Origin: Lacimicrobium sp. SS2-24
Lineage (GTDB): Bacteria > Pseudomonadota > Gammaproteobacteria > Enterobacterales > Alteromonadaceae
Length of the DNA: 64,000 nucleotides
Direction of reading: 5' to 3'
NCBI RefSeq assembly: GCF_002201535.1
Contig: NZ_NIWW01000011.1
Coordinates: 34,708 to 98,707 of the forward strand
Shown: in pieces, positions 29,108-38,453 of the stretch
How the letters are laid out: each line of letters opens with the position of its first letter
Position numbering within the stretch: the stretch's first letter is position 1
Notes under the pieces: model-generated
What the model saw: only the letters and a program-made list of their open reading frames with translations
The model's database searches: none
What the model was told of the DNA's origin: nothing
Position numbers and translations under genes: made by a program

Positions 29108-29536
29108 CTAGATTCCCTGATAGATGATGTCTTTTTTCAGCGGTGCCAGCGCGGCGAGAATGCGGTTTTCCTGCTCGTAAGTCAGGCCAATCAGGCGCAT
29201 GGCCTGTTGCACATGCTCCACCAGTCGATAGAACTCTGCGGCCGTCACATCGCGCTCCTGATGAGCCTCCTGCATTGATTTTCCGGTGTACTCACAGGGG
29301 CCGCCAATCAGTGCACAGGTTTGTTCGGTAAGCATTTCACGCAGGTGCGACTTAGGTACACCCTCAAAGTGTGGGCCGAGCACAGGATCGTTATAAATCC
29401 GGTTTATGGCCAGTCCAAACACTTTGGACAGCGTCGCTGAGCCGCCTATTTCGCTGTACAGGTCCTGTTTGGGTTGGGTGGCACAGCCGCTCAACAGGGC
29501 GAAAAAAGTCAGGATAACGATTAAAAAGGATTTCAT
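29108..29536 (-). CDS. lipoprotein group I truncated haemoglobin
   Basis: 142-aa globin with a lipoprotein signal (lipobox LLSGC, Cys18), so it should be tethered in the envelope rather than free in the cytoplasm. The globin part has LYSEIGGSATLSKVF, the B-E region YNDPVLGPHFEGV, and the proximal His in GKSMQEAHQ (His92). Cys74 and Cys81 could form a disulfide, consistent with export. It overlaps the upstream DUF3034 gene by 4 bases (ATGA). Oxygen, NO or redox sensing is inferred from the family. Confidence 0.87.
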   Translation of the reverse strand: MKSFLIVILTFFALLSGCATQPKQDLYSEIGGSATLSKVFGLAINRIYNDPVLGPHFEGVPKSHLREMLTEQTCALIGGPCEYTGKSMQEAHQERDVTAAEFYRLVEHVQQAMRLIGLTYEQENRILAALAPLKKDIIYQGI

Positions 29537-30483
29537 AAATTCACCGTGGCAGAGAGATAAAGGCCGCTGGCCTTATCATCAAAGGGAAGATTGCCTAAAT
29601 CCACATAGGCAGCGGTCAGTGACCAGTGTTTATTGGGGAAGTAGGCGATGAAAAAATCGGTTACGGTTTTTTCTTCCGCCAGGCCTCCCAGACGATTGGT
29701 CTGGGTGCGCCATTCTATACCCACGGCAGTGGAAGGCGAGGGCAGGATTGCCAGTGACCCTTCCCATTCCAGCGCATAGCTGTCATCGGTTGCCGACTCA
29801 AATCCGAGCAGGCCAAAGGTATTGGCTTTTGTCATGCGCGCGGTCACGTTCGCCAGCAGGTTGTTTCCCCAGGCCGCCCCTAACCAGAGTTTGCTGGCCG
29901 CCAGGTAAAAATCCGTGCCTGAGTCCTGTGTGGCGCCGAGCAGCATAGGAACGCCGGTCTGAGGTAAGGGAACGCTGCCATCAGACAAAGGCAGTGAGGT
30001 ATCAAAGTCGCGGTTCTTCTTGTACTGGGCACCCATCGATACCTGCGGCCAGGGACTGTTCTGTGCAAATATGGCATCGCCGAAGAGTTTGACTTTTAGC
30101 CCGATGATGTCCTGTTCAATGTCGGTTCCCGGTGCCGTTGACACCGCCCCTTGGGTAAGCAAGTTAAAGACATTGCTGGTGATGCCGGAACCCACTTTAA
30201 GGTTCTGACGTTGTACTGACAGCTCCACCCGATCATAGATGCCGATGGCCGCACCGAAGGTACGTAACTGATATTCGCCAAGATCCAGTTGCTGCAGTGC
30301 TGCGGTACCGTGAATTTCTTCCTCAGAGCCATAACCTGCAATCATGGCCCATGGCGTGATACCGCCTCCGGCGGTGCCTTCGAAGCTGGTAATGCCTCCG
30401 GTCGCCACTAGTGAACTGCCCGTTGCGCCGGCCAGCGGGCTCAGGCCGCTCAGACATATCAGCAAAAAGAGTTTTCTTATCAT
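29533..30483 (-). CDS. DUF3034 family outer-membrane/secreted beta protein
   Basis: 316-aa exported protein (signal peptide about 1-20, ending AGA). It matches the DUF3034 pattern: SLVATGGITSFEGTAGGGI, EYQLRTFGAAIGIYDRVELS and PQVSMGAQYKKN. Alternating hydrophobic strands and a terminal YLSATVNL suggest an outer-membrane beta-barrel. Function is unknown. It overlaps the exported globin by 4 bases, so the two are translationally coupled. Confidence 0.82.
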   Translation of the reverse strand: MIRKLFLLICLSGLSPLAGATGSSLVATGGITSFEGTAGGGITPWAMIAGYGSEEEIHGTAALQQLDLGEYQLRTFGAAIGIYDRVELSVQRQNLKVGSGITSNVFNLLTQGAVSTAPGTDIEQDIIGLKVKLFGDAIFAQNSPWPQVSMGAQYKKNRDFDTSLPLSDGSVPLPQTGVPMLLGATQDSGTDFYLAASKLWLGAAWGNNLLANVTARMTKANTFGLLGFESATDDSYALEWEGSLAILPSPSTAVGIEWRTQTNRLGGLAEEKTVTDFFIAYFPNKHWSLTAAYVDLGNLPFDDKASGLYLSATVNL

Positions 30484-30733
30484 AATGTTACTTGTGAATA
30501 GAAGGTGCTCACAGTATGGCGAGGTTTATTCTGAGATTCCAGCCTTTAACCCTCTGTAAAGGGCCGGAAAATGACGGGATTTGTCTGCCTGAGATTGGTA
30601 AAAGCGGTAATTCTTGCTAACAATAGAGGGTGTGGCCGCAAAGCAAAGGTGATACCAAGCGGACTCAACAACAACCTGATTCTGCCGATAAGGCAGAGGT
30701 AACATCACTTTAATAACGGGCCGTGCAAAAAAT

Positions 30734-31729
30734 ATGTATTCAGTTTTGATCTGTGATGATTCCCTGGTTGCGCGCAAACAGGTCGCAAAATGCCTTCCCG
30801 AAGAGTGGGAAGTGGCGGTTCATTTCGCCAAACACGGCCAGGAAGCCATCACCGCGTTACGAGAAGGCAAAGGGCAGTTGCTGTTGCTGGACCTGAACAT
30901 GCCGGTGATGGATGGTTATCAGGTGCTGGAGGCCATTCAGGAGCAAAAGCTGCCCACCAAAGTGATCGTTATATCCGGTGACATACAGCCCGAGGCCCAT
31001 CAGCGGGTGAAACGTCTTGGCGCACTGGAATTTATTGAAAAGCCCGTGAAACCAGCGGCCCTTGAAACGCTGTTGCAACAGCATCGTATTCTTGAGTCCG
31101 ATGGGGAAGAAGATAAGCCGGAGCTGGCCAACCTGGACCCTGAGATACGGGATATCTACCAGGAAATCACCAATATCGCCATGGGGCAGGCCGGAGATCA
31201 CCTGGCCAGAATCCTCAATGTATTCGTTAAGTTACCTATTCCCAATGTGAACCTGATTGAAGCATCTGAGTTGCATATGATGTTGCAGGATATTGAAGAC
31301 AAAGACACCGTGTCCGGCATCTGCCAGGGGTTTGTGGGGCCGGGAATTTGTGGTGAGGCCTTGTTTATTCTCAGTGATTCAAGTTTTAACGATGTGGCCA
31401 AGATCCTCAATATCTCAGAGGAAGTGGATGATCAGATGCAGCTGGAGCTTTTGATGGATGCCGCCAATATACTGATTGGCACCTGCCTAAACGGCCTGGC
31501 CAGTCAGCTGGATATGCACTTTAGCCAGGGCCATCCCGAAGTGCTGGGCCAGCACCGCAATATTACCGAGCTGATAAATATCAACAAAACCCGTTGGCGT
31601 CGCACGCTGGCCATTGAACTCAGTTATGGCCTTGAAGGCTATCAGGTACATTGTGACCTGGTGCTGCTGGTTACCGAAGAGTCCATGGAGACCATGAACA
31701 ATAAACTCTCTCATTTGCTGGAGGATTGA
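30734..31729 (+). CDS. response regulator with CheC/CheX-type phosphatase domain
   Basis: 331-aa fusion. Residues 1-120 form a receiver domain with acidic Asp8/Asp9, phospho-acceptor Asp53 (LLDLNMPVMD), Ser81 and Lys103 (EKPV). Residues about 135-330 resemble CheC/CheX/FliY CheY-P phosphatases: two helices with E/D-x-x-N signatures, EITNIAMGQAGD and DAANILIGTCLN. It may act as a phosphate sink or self-regulated phosphatase in chemotaxis. The following PAS gene starts two bases after its stop. The cognate kinase is not in this window. Confidence 0.85.
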   Translation: MYSVLICDDSLVARKQVAKCLPEEWEVAVHFAKHGQEAITALREGKGQLLLLDLNMPVMDGYQVLEAIQEQKLPTKVIVISGDIQPEAHQRVKRLGALEFIEKPVKPAALETLLQQHRILESDGEEDKPELANLDPEIRDIYQEITNIAMGQAGDHLARILNVFVKLPIPNVNLIEASELHMMLQDIEDKDTVSGICQGFVGPGICGEALFILSDSSFNDVAKILNISEEVDDQMQLELLMDAANILIGTCLNGLASQLDMHFSQGHPEVLGQHRNITELININKTRWRRTLAIELSYGLEGYQVHCDLVLLVTEESMETMNNKLSHLLED

Positions 31730-31731
31730 GC

Positions 31732-32235
31732 ATGACCGATGAAGCACTGAATGATTTAACAGAGTTTCACTGGATGATGGACATGCTGCAAACCGTCGAT
31801 GTGGGGCTGGTGGTGTTGAATCGTGAATTCCAGATTAATCTCTGGAACGGCTTTATGGAGAGTCACTCTGGGTTATTGCCCAGTCAGGTGCGGGGAAAGT
31901 CTTTGTTCACGCTGTTTCCTGAGGTCAATGAAAGCTGGTTTCGCAATAAGGCCAGGCCGGTTTTTGAGCTGAAGAACCGGGCCTTTATTATCTGGGAACA
32001 ACGCCCTTACTTGCTAAAATTCCCGAATTACCGGCCCATCACCGGTACGGAAGACTTTATGTACCAGAATATCACCCTGTCGCCATTGATCAGCACCACT
32101 GGCAAGGTGGACAACATCTGTATGATGATTTACGACGTCACGGACGTGGCTGTGGGTAAAAAAGTCCTGGAATCGGCTCAGGTTACCTTAAGTGAACTTA
32201 ACGAAAAGGTGGCTGAACGAAAACGTCTGGCCTAG
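31732..32235 (+). CDS. single PAS-domain protein
   Basis: 167-aa cytoplasmic protein. One PAS fold (about 12-145) is visible: VDVGLVVLNREFQINLWN, GKSLFTLFPEV, and a final strand NICMMIYDVTDV. The protein then stops in a short coiled coil (LNEKVAERKRLA), where a kinase or GGDEF domain often begins. It may therefore be an output-less sensor partner or a truncation. I see no GGDEF remnant in the next 190 bases. ATG at 31732 with GAGGA at 31721-31725 is preferred over TTG at 31726. Coupled to the receiver-CheC gene. Confidence 0.78.
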   Translation: MTDEALNDLTEFHWMMDMLQTVDVGLVVLNREFQINLWNGFMESHSGLLPSQVRGKSLFTLFPEVNESWFRNKARPVFELKNRAFIIWEQRPYLLKFPNYRPITGTEDFMYQNITLSPLISTTGKVDNICMMIYDVTDVAVGKKVLESAQVTLSELNEKVAERKRLA

Positions 32236-32429
32236 CCAGCGGTACCGGGGCGGCTGCGAGCCCAATGAGAGGGATGCAATGCAACCTGTTTTTTCCCGTA
32301 CTGGTCTGGCAGGCCTTTGCCTTGTCCCCTCGCAGTAGCACAATACTCACACAGCGATTCCATGCACAATGACAGAAGTTAAGTTCTCGTTGGCGTATTT
32401 CAGATAAAGACGTATTTGCAGAAGGTATG

Positions 32430-33206
32430 ATGTTGAAAAAGTTGTTTTGGTTACTGATGTTATCACTGGCGCTACCGGCCCAGGCTGCCTTTATGTGCGA
32501 GGCTGACCTGCAATACGGGTTGATCGTCAATGACCGTCATATCCGCGTGATCGAAGATACGCGCACCCTGTACCAGATTAACGATACCGAGCAACTGATT
32601 GTGCGGGGTGACTGGATCAAGCTCGATGCAGTTGCCACCTCGCATTTGCAGGAGCTCGCTCAGGGCTTGCGTTATGCCGTACCTAAAGTGATTCTGCTGG
32701 CCAGCGAAGGTGTGGATTTAGCCATCGGTACCATTGATCATGTGTATGTGGGGCTGGTGGGCAGTGAGCATGACAGTTACCAGCGTTTGCAGGATGCGCT
32801 GTGGAAAGTCCGCACTAAGGTGAAAACCAAGTTTATCCGGGCGGGCAACAGTTATTACATTGGTCCGCGCAGCCTGGAAAATGTGGATGAACTGATGGAT
32901 CCGGAGCTTGAAGAGGAAATTGAACTGGCGCTGGGCACCTCAGTGGGCGGGATTCTTACGGCCATCGGTGGGCTTGCTTCTGAGGGCGACACCAGTCTTG
33001 AACGTAAGATGGAGGACTTGTCTACACGCCTTGAAACCATGGGCGCAGAAATTGAGCGGCGGATTGCGCCCCAGGCCGATACCCTGCGCAAAAAAGCCGA
33101 GTGGTTCTGCAATGAAATCAAACGCCTGGATGCCATAGAAGAAAGCCTGCGTGAGCGTGTTCCCGAACTTAAGGCCTATGATCTGATTGTGACCGGTAAG
33201 TCTTAA
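32430..33206 (+). CDS. yggN: YggN family protein (DUF2884)
   Basis: 258-aa exported protein; signal peptide ends near AQA. It resembles E. coli YggN: an early Cys (FMCEADL), an N-terminal beta region (RTLYQINDTEQLIVRGDWI), a Gly-rich middle (SVGGILTAIGGLAS) and a helical C-terminus with a second Cys (EWFCNEIKRLD) that may pair with the first. Function unknown. ATG codons at 32427 and 32430; the second is better spaced from AAGG. In E. coli yggN is near rdgB-hemW, as it loosely is here. Confidence 0.78.
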   Translation: MLKKLFWLLMLSLALPAQAAFMCEADLQYGLIVNDRHIRVIEDTRTLYQINDTEQLIVRGDWIKLDAVATSHLQELAQGLRYAVPKVILLASEGVDLAIGTIDHVYVGLVGSEHDSYQRLQDALWKVRTKVKTKFIRAGNSYYIGPRSLENVDELMDPELEEEIELALGTSVGGILTAIGGLASEGDTSLERKMEDLSTRLETMGAEIERRIAPQADTLRKKAEWFCNEIKRLDAIEESLRERVPELKAYDLIVTGKS

Positions 33207-33321
33207 GGAAACCGAAACGCTGCCGTTATTCATAGTTGCATGATTTACATCATGTTTTAATTATGTGGTGTTGAGGTAAACTGGTCAGCCTATGCACCCT
33301 GTCAGACCGGCTGGAGAGACT

Positions 33322-34521
33322 ATGTTCAGGGAACTTTATCTGTTTGTTGAAAAAACCTTTTTTTCGACCCTTACGCGCAAAATAATCGGTAATGTGACCT
33401 TTTTGTTCCTGTTTCAGGTCGTCACCCTTTGGCTGGCGTTTTCAGGTGGCGCTTCCACCGCGGCGCTGACGACGCTTACTGTTGTCAGTGTGCTGGCGTT
33501 TTTGTTTACGTTGTTTTATCTCACCTATCTGATTGTGCGCCCGGTAAAGGCAATGGTTGCCAACCTTGAAGAGGTGAATCATCGTCAGGGGGATCTGACG
33601 GGGCGTTTGCCGGCCTTTACCTATGATGAATTTCGCCAGTTGTCCGAAGGTTACAATACCTTTGTGAGCAATTTGTCGGCGTTACTCAAAGACATCAGTG
33701 CGCATGCGCGTGAAGCCAGTGAAAAGAATCAGGCGGTACTGGCCAGAGTGAACAATACCTCTGCTAATGCGGCGAACCAGGACAGTATTAGTGATGAAAT
33801 TTTCGCCTCCAGTCAGCAGGTAAATGCAGAGATCCAGGCCATTGTCAGCAAGAGCGATGAGGTGGCCCATTCCACCGATGAAAACTTACATGCCGCAACC
33901 GCATCAACTCAGCAGTTGTCCTCCTTGTCCAAAGATATAGGTAATATTGACGAATTGCTCAGGGCATTCGATAACACCGTCGGCGGGCTTAAGGAAAACG
34001 CCTCCAGTATTCGCGATATTCTGAAAATGGTGCAGGACTTTTCTGACCAGACCAACCTGCTGGCATTGAACGCTGCCATTGAGGCGGCCCGGGCAGGGGA
34101 AGCCGGAAGAGGCTTTGCCGTGGTGGCCGATGAGGTGCGCACCCTGTCGGTTAAGGTCAATGAGGCTACCGGCCAGATTTCCAGTTTTATCAATCAAATG
34201 GAAACCCTGGTTCAGGACACACAACAAGAATCAGCAAGACTGACAGAAATGGCCGGTAAGGCTCAGCAGGATATCTCTGCCACCAGTGAGCGTTTCGATG
34301 CCATGGTGCAGCAGCTTAAGGCTGACAATCAGCGTTTGCTGTCAATCGGTGAGTCCGTACATGCTCTGAAACATACTTATGATCAGGCACATGCATCGGT
34401 GGCCCGAATTTCTGATCTCGGCGGTGAGATCCGCACCGACATGCAACAGGTTGAAGCAGAGATCCAGGAACTGACGGTCGAAACGCAAACCACGCAGAAA
34501 CAATTACAGCGTTTCTTATAG
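33322..34521 (+). CDS. methyl-accepting chemotaxis protein without periplasmic sensor domain
   Basis: 399-aa receptor. Two membrane helices (about 22-41 and 46-68) are separated by only a few residues, so there is no extracytoplasmic ligand domain. A HAMP-like region follows ([14 protein letters not shown] ... GDLTGRLP). The signalling domain has the conserved tip [20 protein letters not shown] and VADEVRTLS. Start at 33322 is supported by GGAGA ten bases upstream; the frame from 33292 lacks one. Input is probably from the membrane state or a partner protein. Confidence 0.88.
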   Translation: MFRELYLFVEKTFFSTLTRKIIGNVTFLFLFQVVTLWLAFSGGASTAALTTLTVVSVLAFLFTLFYLTYLIVRPVKAMVANLEEVNHRQGDLTGRLPAFTYDEFRQLSEGYNTFVSNLSALLKDISAHAREASEKNQAVLARVNNTSANAANQDSISDEIFASSQQVNAEIQAIVSKSDEVAHSTDENLHAATASTQQLSSLSKDIGNIDELLRAFDNTVGGLKENASSIRDILKMVQDFSDQTNLLALNAAIEAARAGEAGRGFAVVADEVRTLSVKVNEATGQISSFINQMETLVQDTQQESARLTEMAGKAQQDISATSERFDAMVQQLKADNQRLLSIGESVHALKHTYDQAHASVARISDLGGEIRTDMQQVEAEIQELTVETQTTQKQLQRFL

Positions 34522-34529
34522 TCGCGGCT

Positions 34530-36359
34530 TCAATTTTGTTGTGCCAGGTTATTCAGAATATAGGGCCTGAGCAGTGACAGTGGCACGGCCCCCTGACCCA
34601 GCAAATGGCGATGAAACTCGGCCAGTGAAAAATCTTCGCCCTGTCTTTCGGCAATTTCTTCCCGCAGATTGAGTAAATCCAGCATGCCGGTCATATAGGC
34701 CGTTGCCTGGCCCGGATATACCGAATATCGGGCGATGCTGCCACGGTTACCAACTGCTTCTAAGGAAAACGCTTCGGCCTGCGCATAAGTCCAGCCCTTG
34801 GCGTGAATGCCTGTATCCAGCACCAGCCTGGCGGCGCGCATGGCCTCAAACTCCAGTCGACCGATGTCTGCGTAAATATCCTGCTCATACCAGCCGACGT
34901 CTTTGGCCAGGCGTTCGGCATACAGCCCCCAACCCTCTACGAAAGAGATGAAGTGGGTTTGCTGGCGAAATGTCGGCAGGCTCAGTTCTTTGGCCAGAGC
35001 AATTTGTAAATGGTGGCCCGGCACCCCTTCATGATAGGCGAGCGTTGGCATCGTGTAGTAAGGGCGGGCCTGATCTGCTTTGGCGTAAAATGCACCGGGG
35101 CGGGTTCCGTCATCGGAGCCACTGACATAGTAGCCGCCGGTGGCGCCGCCAATCACGACCAGCTGCTGTTGAGGGATGTGTTCAAAGTAGCCGGGCAGTT
35201 CGTTGTAAGCCTGCGCTATGAGTGCTTCAAAGGTAGGTACCACCTGAGCTGCAGAGACGGTACCGCCGTCTGTAGCAACACGATTGAGTTTTTGCCCGAT
35301 GGATTCAGCCGAGGGGTACCCCAGCTGGTCAAACAGCGCGTTCATTTGTGCATGAATACGCGCCAGTTCTTGCAACCCAAGCTGATGAATGTCCTCAGCA
35401 CTGCGCTGACTGTCAGTGTAGTGTGACAGCACAAAATCATAGAAGGCCTGACCCTCGGGGTATTGAGAAAAACCAATGGCATCCGGTGCCTGAGTCAACA
35501 GCTGGGTCATCTGAGTGGCCAGTTGCTGATACGCAGGCTGAATTATCTGCTCAACGATGGCGCTGGCCTCCGTTAAGAGTTGTTGTCGCTGGTCGTTACT
35601 GAGGCCAGAGATCTGACTGAGTTTGTCTAAAAACGTTTGATAATAAGGGGTGCTAACCGCTGTCTGTTGGGCCAGGGCATTGACCTGATTCAGCGAAAAT
35701 TGCAGGGTGACTTTGGGCTCGATGATCCCAGCCTGTTGCCGGGTTTCAAGTAGATCGCCTATCTGGCGCATACGCCTGCCCACCTGCCTGGCAAGTGTCA
35801 GATACTGTTGTGCCTGTTCCTCACTGGTAACCGGCAGAAGTTCAGTGAAGAAAAAGGCCGTACTGCCCGGCCAGCCAAAATTGCCGTAGGTTGCCGGATA
35901 CGAATACAGGTGAAACTCTGCCCAGCTCAGTTGTTGTTGCAGATAATAGCGGTAGATATCTACAGAAAGGCTTTGTTGGGGGTCTGTCGTGCTTTCGTAT
36001 TGTGCCAGCTTCTCCAGAATGAGGTTTTGTATCGCGGCGGTCTGAAGCAGGTAAGCGTCGGAGATATTGGTTAAGGTGGCGTCATCGGCCATCTCGCCCT
36101 CGCTGAGAGCCAGCTCAGGATTGCGCGCCTGCAGGATGGCATAAGATTGCTCAAAGAATTCCGCCACTGGCAGTCCCTGCAGTAGCCCCTCGATATCACT
36201 CAGCAGCGCCTGGGTGTCGGCCAGCTCATAATCATCCACATCAGAGATGACCAGAGGGGGCGGTGTCTGGACCGGGGCTGGCGTGTTGTCTGACCCAGAA
36301 CCACCGCAACTAATGAGCAGCCCCAGGCAGAGTATCAGCAGATAATAAGAAGGTTTCAT
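34530..36359 (-). CDS. DUF885 lipoprotein, putative metallopeptidase
   Basis: 609-aa protein of the DUF885 family with a lipoprotein signal (LLISCGG, Cys18). The family's metal motif is clear: LAYHEGVPGHHLQIA, with a downstream FVEGWGLYAERLA supplying the likely third ligand. The rest is helical, as in M2/M32-like gluzincins. These proteins are probably carboxypeptidases or oligopeptidases, though biochemical data are few. Transcribed with, but 143 bases from, hemW. A metal-dependent peptidase role is inference from the motif. Confidence 0.85.
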   Translation of the reverse strand: MKPSYYLLILCLGLLISCGGSGSDNTPAPVQTPPPLVISDVDDYELADTQALLSDIEGLLQGLPVAEFFEQSYAILQARNPELALSEGEMADDATLTNISDAYLLQTAAIQNLILEKLAQYESTTDPQQSLSVDIYRYYLQQQLSWAEFHLYSYPATYGNFGWPGSTAFFFTELLPVTSEEQAQQYLTLARQVGRRMRQIGDLLETRQQAGIIEPKVTLQFSLNQVNALAQQTAVSTPYYQTFLDKLSQISGLSNDQRQQLLTEASAIVEQIIQPAYQQLATQMTQLLTQAPDAIGFSQYPEGQAFYDFVLSHYTDSQRSAEDIHQLGLQELARIHAQMNALFDQLGYPSAESIGQKLNRVATDGGTVSAAQVVPTFEALIAQAYNELPGYFEHIPQQQLVVIGGATGGYYVSGSDDGTRPGAFYAKADQARPYYTMPTLAYHEGVPGHHLQIALAKELSLPTFRQQTHFISFVEGWGLYAERLAKDVGWYEQDIYADIGRLEFEAMRAARLVLDTGIHAKGWTYAQAEAFSLEAVGNRGSIARYSVYPGQATAYMTGMLDLLNLREEIAERQGEDFSLAEFHRHLLGQGAVPLSLLRPYILNNLAQQN

Positions 36360-36502
36360 CTCTCTACCTTTTGGTAACAGGTCTTAGTGTGACAATAGTG
36401 CGCCTGTTAATAGACAGGATCCAAATCCAGGGGATGAAATGCGTTATCGGTGTGATAAGCGGGGAATGGCCGCGATAATGCCCTGAGAGGGCAGTATCGG
36501 AG

Positions 36503-37648
36503 TTATACCAGTTTTTCCAGCAGACTATTGAGGTAGCGTTTGCCCAGCGCAGTAAGCTGCCAGCTCTGTGCGGTTTCGTGAAGGAGTCCGGCATCGATGG
36601 CGGTGGTGAGTTTATCCTGAGCGTCAAACTGATGCAGCGCTAACCCTGTAAACGCTTCGTAATCCTTTTTCGGGCAGGGTTCGAGTAATCGCAGCCGGTT
36701 CATAAAAAACTCAAACGGGCGGTCTTGTGGGGCAACCTTTTGCTGCTCATACAAATAGGCTCGGCTGAGATCCATATAGCCTTTGGGGTGTTTGACTTTG
36801 ACCGTGCGCACAATATCACCCGTATGGCTGTCGGTGATTTTGCCATGGGCACCGCAACCGATTCCCAGGTAGTCACCGAAGCGCCAGTAATTGAGGTTAT
36901 GCTGGCATTGGTGATCAGCCTGACTGTAGGCGGATATTTCATACTGCTGATAACCAGCGGCCTCCAGTAAGCCGTGACCCTGCTGCTGAATATCCCACAA
37001 GATATCATCATCGGGCAGTACCGGCGGTTTTGAGGCAAACAGGGTATTGGGCTCAATGGTCAACTGATACCAGGACAGGTGCGGTGGCAGCTGTGCAATC
37101 GCTTGGCGTAAGTCTGACAGCGCATCTTCTACAGACTGCCCGGGCAGACCATGCATCAGATCCAGGTTAAAGCTGTTGAGCCCTGCAGAATGGGCATAAC
37201 CCGCGGCATGACGGGCTTGATCCGTATCGTGTATGCGCCCCAGTGCGGTGAGCTTGTCCTGTTGAAAACTTTGCACACCAATGGAAATACGATTAATGCC
37301 CGCCTGGCGAAAGGCCCTGAATTTCTCACTTTCCACCGTGCCCGGATTGGCTTCCAGAGTGATTTCTGCATCCGGTGTCAGGTTGACGCGCTCGCGCACA
37401 CCGTTGAGAATCCGCTCGATGCCTGCGGCACTAAACAGACTCGGAGTGCCCCCACCGAAAAAGATAGAGTGAACGGGCCGGGTGCCGACCCGCTTCGCAT
37501 CCTCGGCTAAATCATCCAGCAGATGACTGATGTATTCGGACTCCGGCAGAGCCTGTTGCTGGCCGTGGGAGTTGAAATCACAATAGGGGCACTTCTGAAC
37601 GCACCAGGGGATATGGATGTACAGGGTTAGTGGCGGAGTGTGCAGCAT
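36503..37648 (-). CDS. hemW: HemW, haem chaperone (coproporphyrinogen III oxidase-like radical SAM)
   Basis: 381-aa radical-SAM family protein. The cluster motif is CVQKCPYCDF (CX3CX2C plus the extra Cys seen in HemN). GGGTPSLF and ITLEANPG are also present. It lacks the extended HemN N-terminus, so it should be HemW, which binds haem and inserts it into respiratory enzymes. ATG at 37648 aligns with the E. coli start (M-x-x-x-PPL-x-LYIHIPWC); TTG at 37660 is possible. It lies 4 bases after rdgB, a conserved pair. Confidence 0.94.
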   Translation of the reverse strand: MLHTPPLTLYIHIPWCVQKCPYCDFNSHGQQQALPESEYISHLLDDLAEDAKRVGTRPVHSIFFGGGTPSLFSAAGIERILNGVRERVNLTPDAEITLEANPGTVESEKFRAFRQAGINRISIGVQSFQQDKLTALGRIHDTDQARHAAGYAHSAGLNSFNLDLMHGLPGQSVEDALSDLRQAIAQLPPHLSWYQLTIEPNTLFASKPPVLPDDDILWDIQQQGHGLLEAAGYQQYEISAYSQADHQCQHNLNYWRFGDYLGIGCGAHGKITDSHTGDIVRTVKVKHPKGYMDLSRAYLYEQQKVAPQDRPFEFFMNRLRLLEPCPKKDYEAFTGLALHQFDAQDKLTTAIDAGLLHETAQSWQLTALGKRYLNSLLEKLV

Positions 37649-37652
37649 CGCG

Positions 37653-38246
37653 TCAGCCAAGTTCGGCTTCCAGCAGTGGCATCAGCTGAGCCAGCGCCTG
37701 TGCACGATGACTCAAGCGGTTTTTAATCTGCGGCGCAAGGGCCGCCGCGGTGCATTGTTGTTCAGCCACCCAGAAGACCGGGTCATAACCAAAGCCACCA
37801 TCACCGTCAGGCTGCTCTGTTATCTCTCCCTGCCACTGTCCCTGGGCAATGATAGGGGTAGGGTCGTTGGCATGACGCATCCACACCAGCACACAGATAA
37901 AACGTGCTTTGCGGTCAGGCTGCCCTTGCATGGCGTGCACTAACTTATTTACATTGTCGGCATCGCTGGCCTGCTCCCCGGCATAACGGGAGGAATAAAT
38001 CCCCGGTGCACCGCCCAACGCTTCAACGGCCAGCCCGGAATCATCGGCAATGGCGGGTAAACCGGTAATTTTTGCCGCATGGCGGGCTTTGATAATGGCA
38101 TTCTCTACAAAGGTGGTGCCGGTTTCAGCCGCCTCGGGCACCGAAAATTCACTTTGTACGCGAAGATCTACCTCAAGGGGTGCCAGCAGGCTGCTCAGTT
38201 CTTTGACTTTACCCGCGTTTCCCGTTGCCATGACCCATTTCTGCAT
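37653..38246 (-). CDS. rdgB: dITP/XTP pyrophosphatase RdgB
   Basis: House-cleaning NTPase that hydrolyses ITP, dITP and XTP to monophosphates, keeping them out of DNA and RNA. With the start at 38246 the product is 197 aa, exactly the E. coli length, and begins [17 protein letters not shown]. Signature pieces: [35 protein letters not shown] and the terminal [10 protein letters not shown]. The open frame reaches 38369, but the extra 41 residues are not family sequence. AAGG lies nine bases upstream of the chosen ATG. Confidence 0.95.
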   Translation of the reverse strand: MQKWVMATGNAGKVKELSSLLAPLEVDLRVQSEFSVPEAAETGTTFVENAIIKARHAAKITGLPAIADDSGLAVEALGGAPGIYSSRYAGEQASDADNVNKLVHAMQGQPDRKARFICVLVWMRHANDPTPIIAQGQWQGEITEQPDGDGGFGYDPVFWVAEQQCTAAALAPQIKNRLSHRAQALAQLMPLLEAELG

Positions 38247-38453
38247 CTGTTTGCCTTGCTGGTTGATGTTGGCCGGCATTTTACGTTGTTTGCGTCCCGG
38301 CGTCATTGTGCATCCTCCGGTTTTGGCGCGAGCCACGTCACTGAAACCGGATGACGATAACAGCGCCAATCCTTCAAACTGCCGTTGCGTAAACTTTTTA
38401 GCCGGGTAAACTCTTCGTAACGCTATCCCTTTCAGTGACTTAAAGGAACTAAC

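Noticed and set aside
28979..29278. 99-codon ORF MCIVSLNTG... running through the terminator
   Set aside because: Crosses a strong intrinsic terminator, overlaps the globin gene antisense and has no ribosome site.
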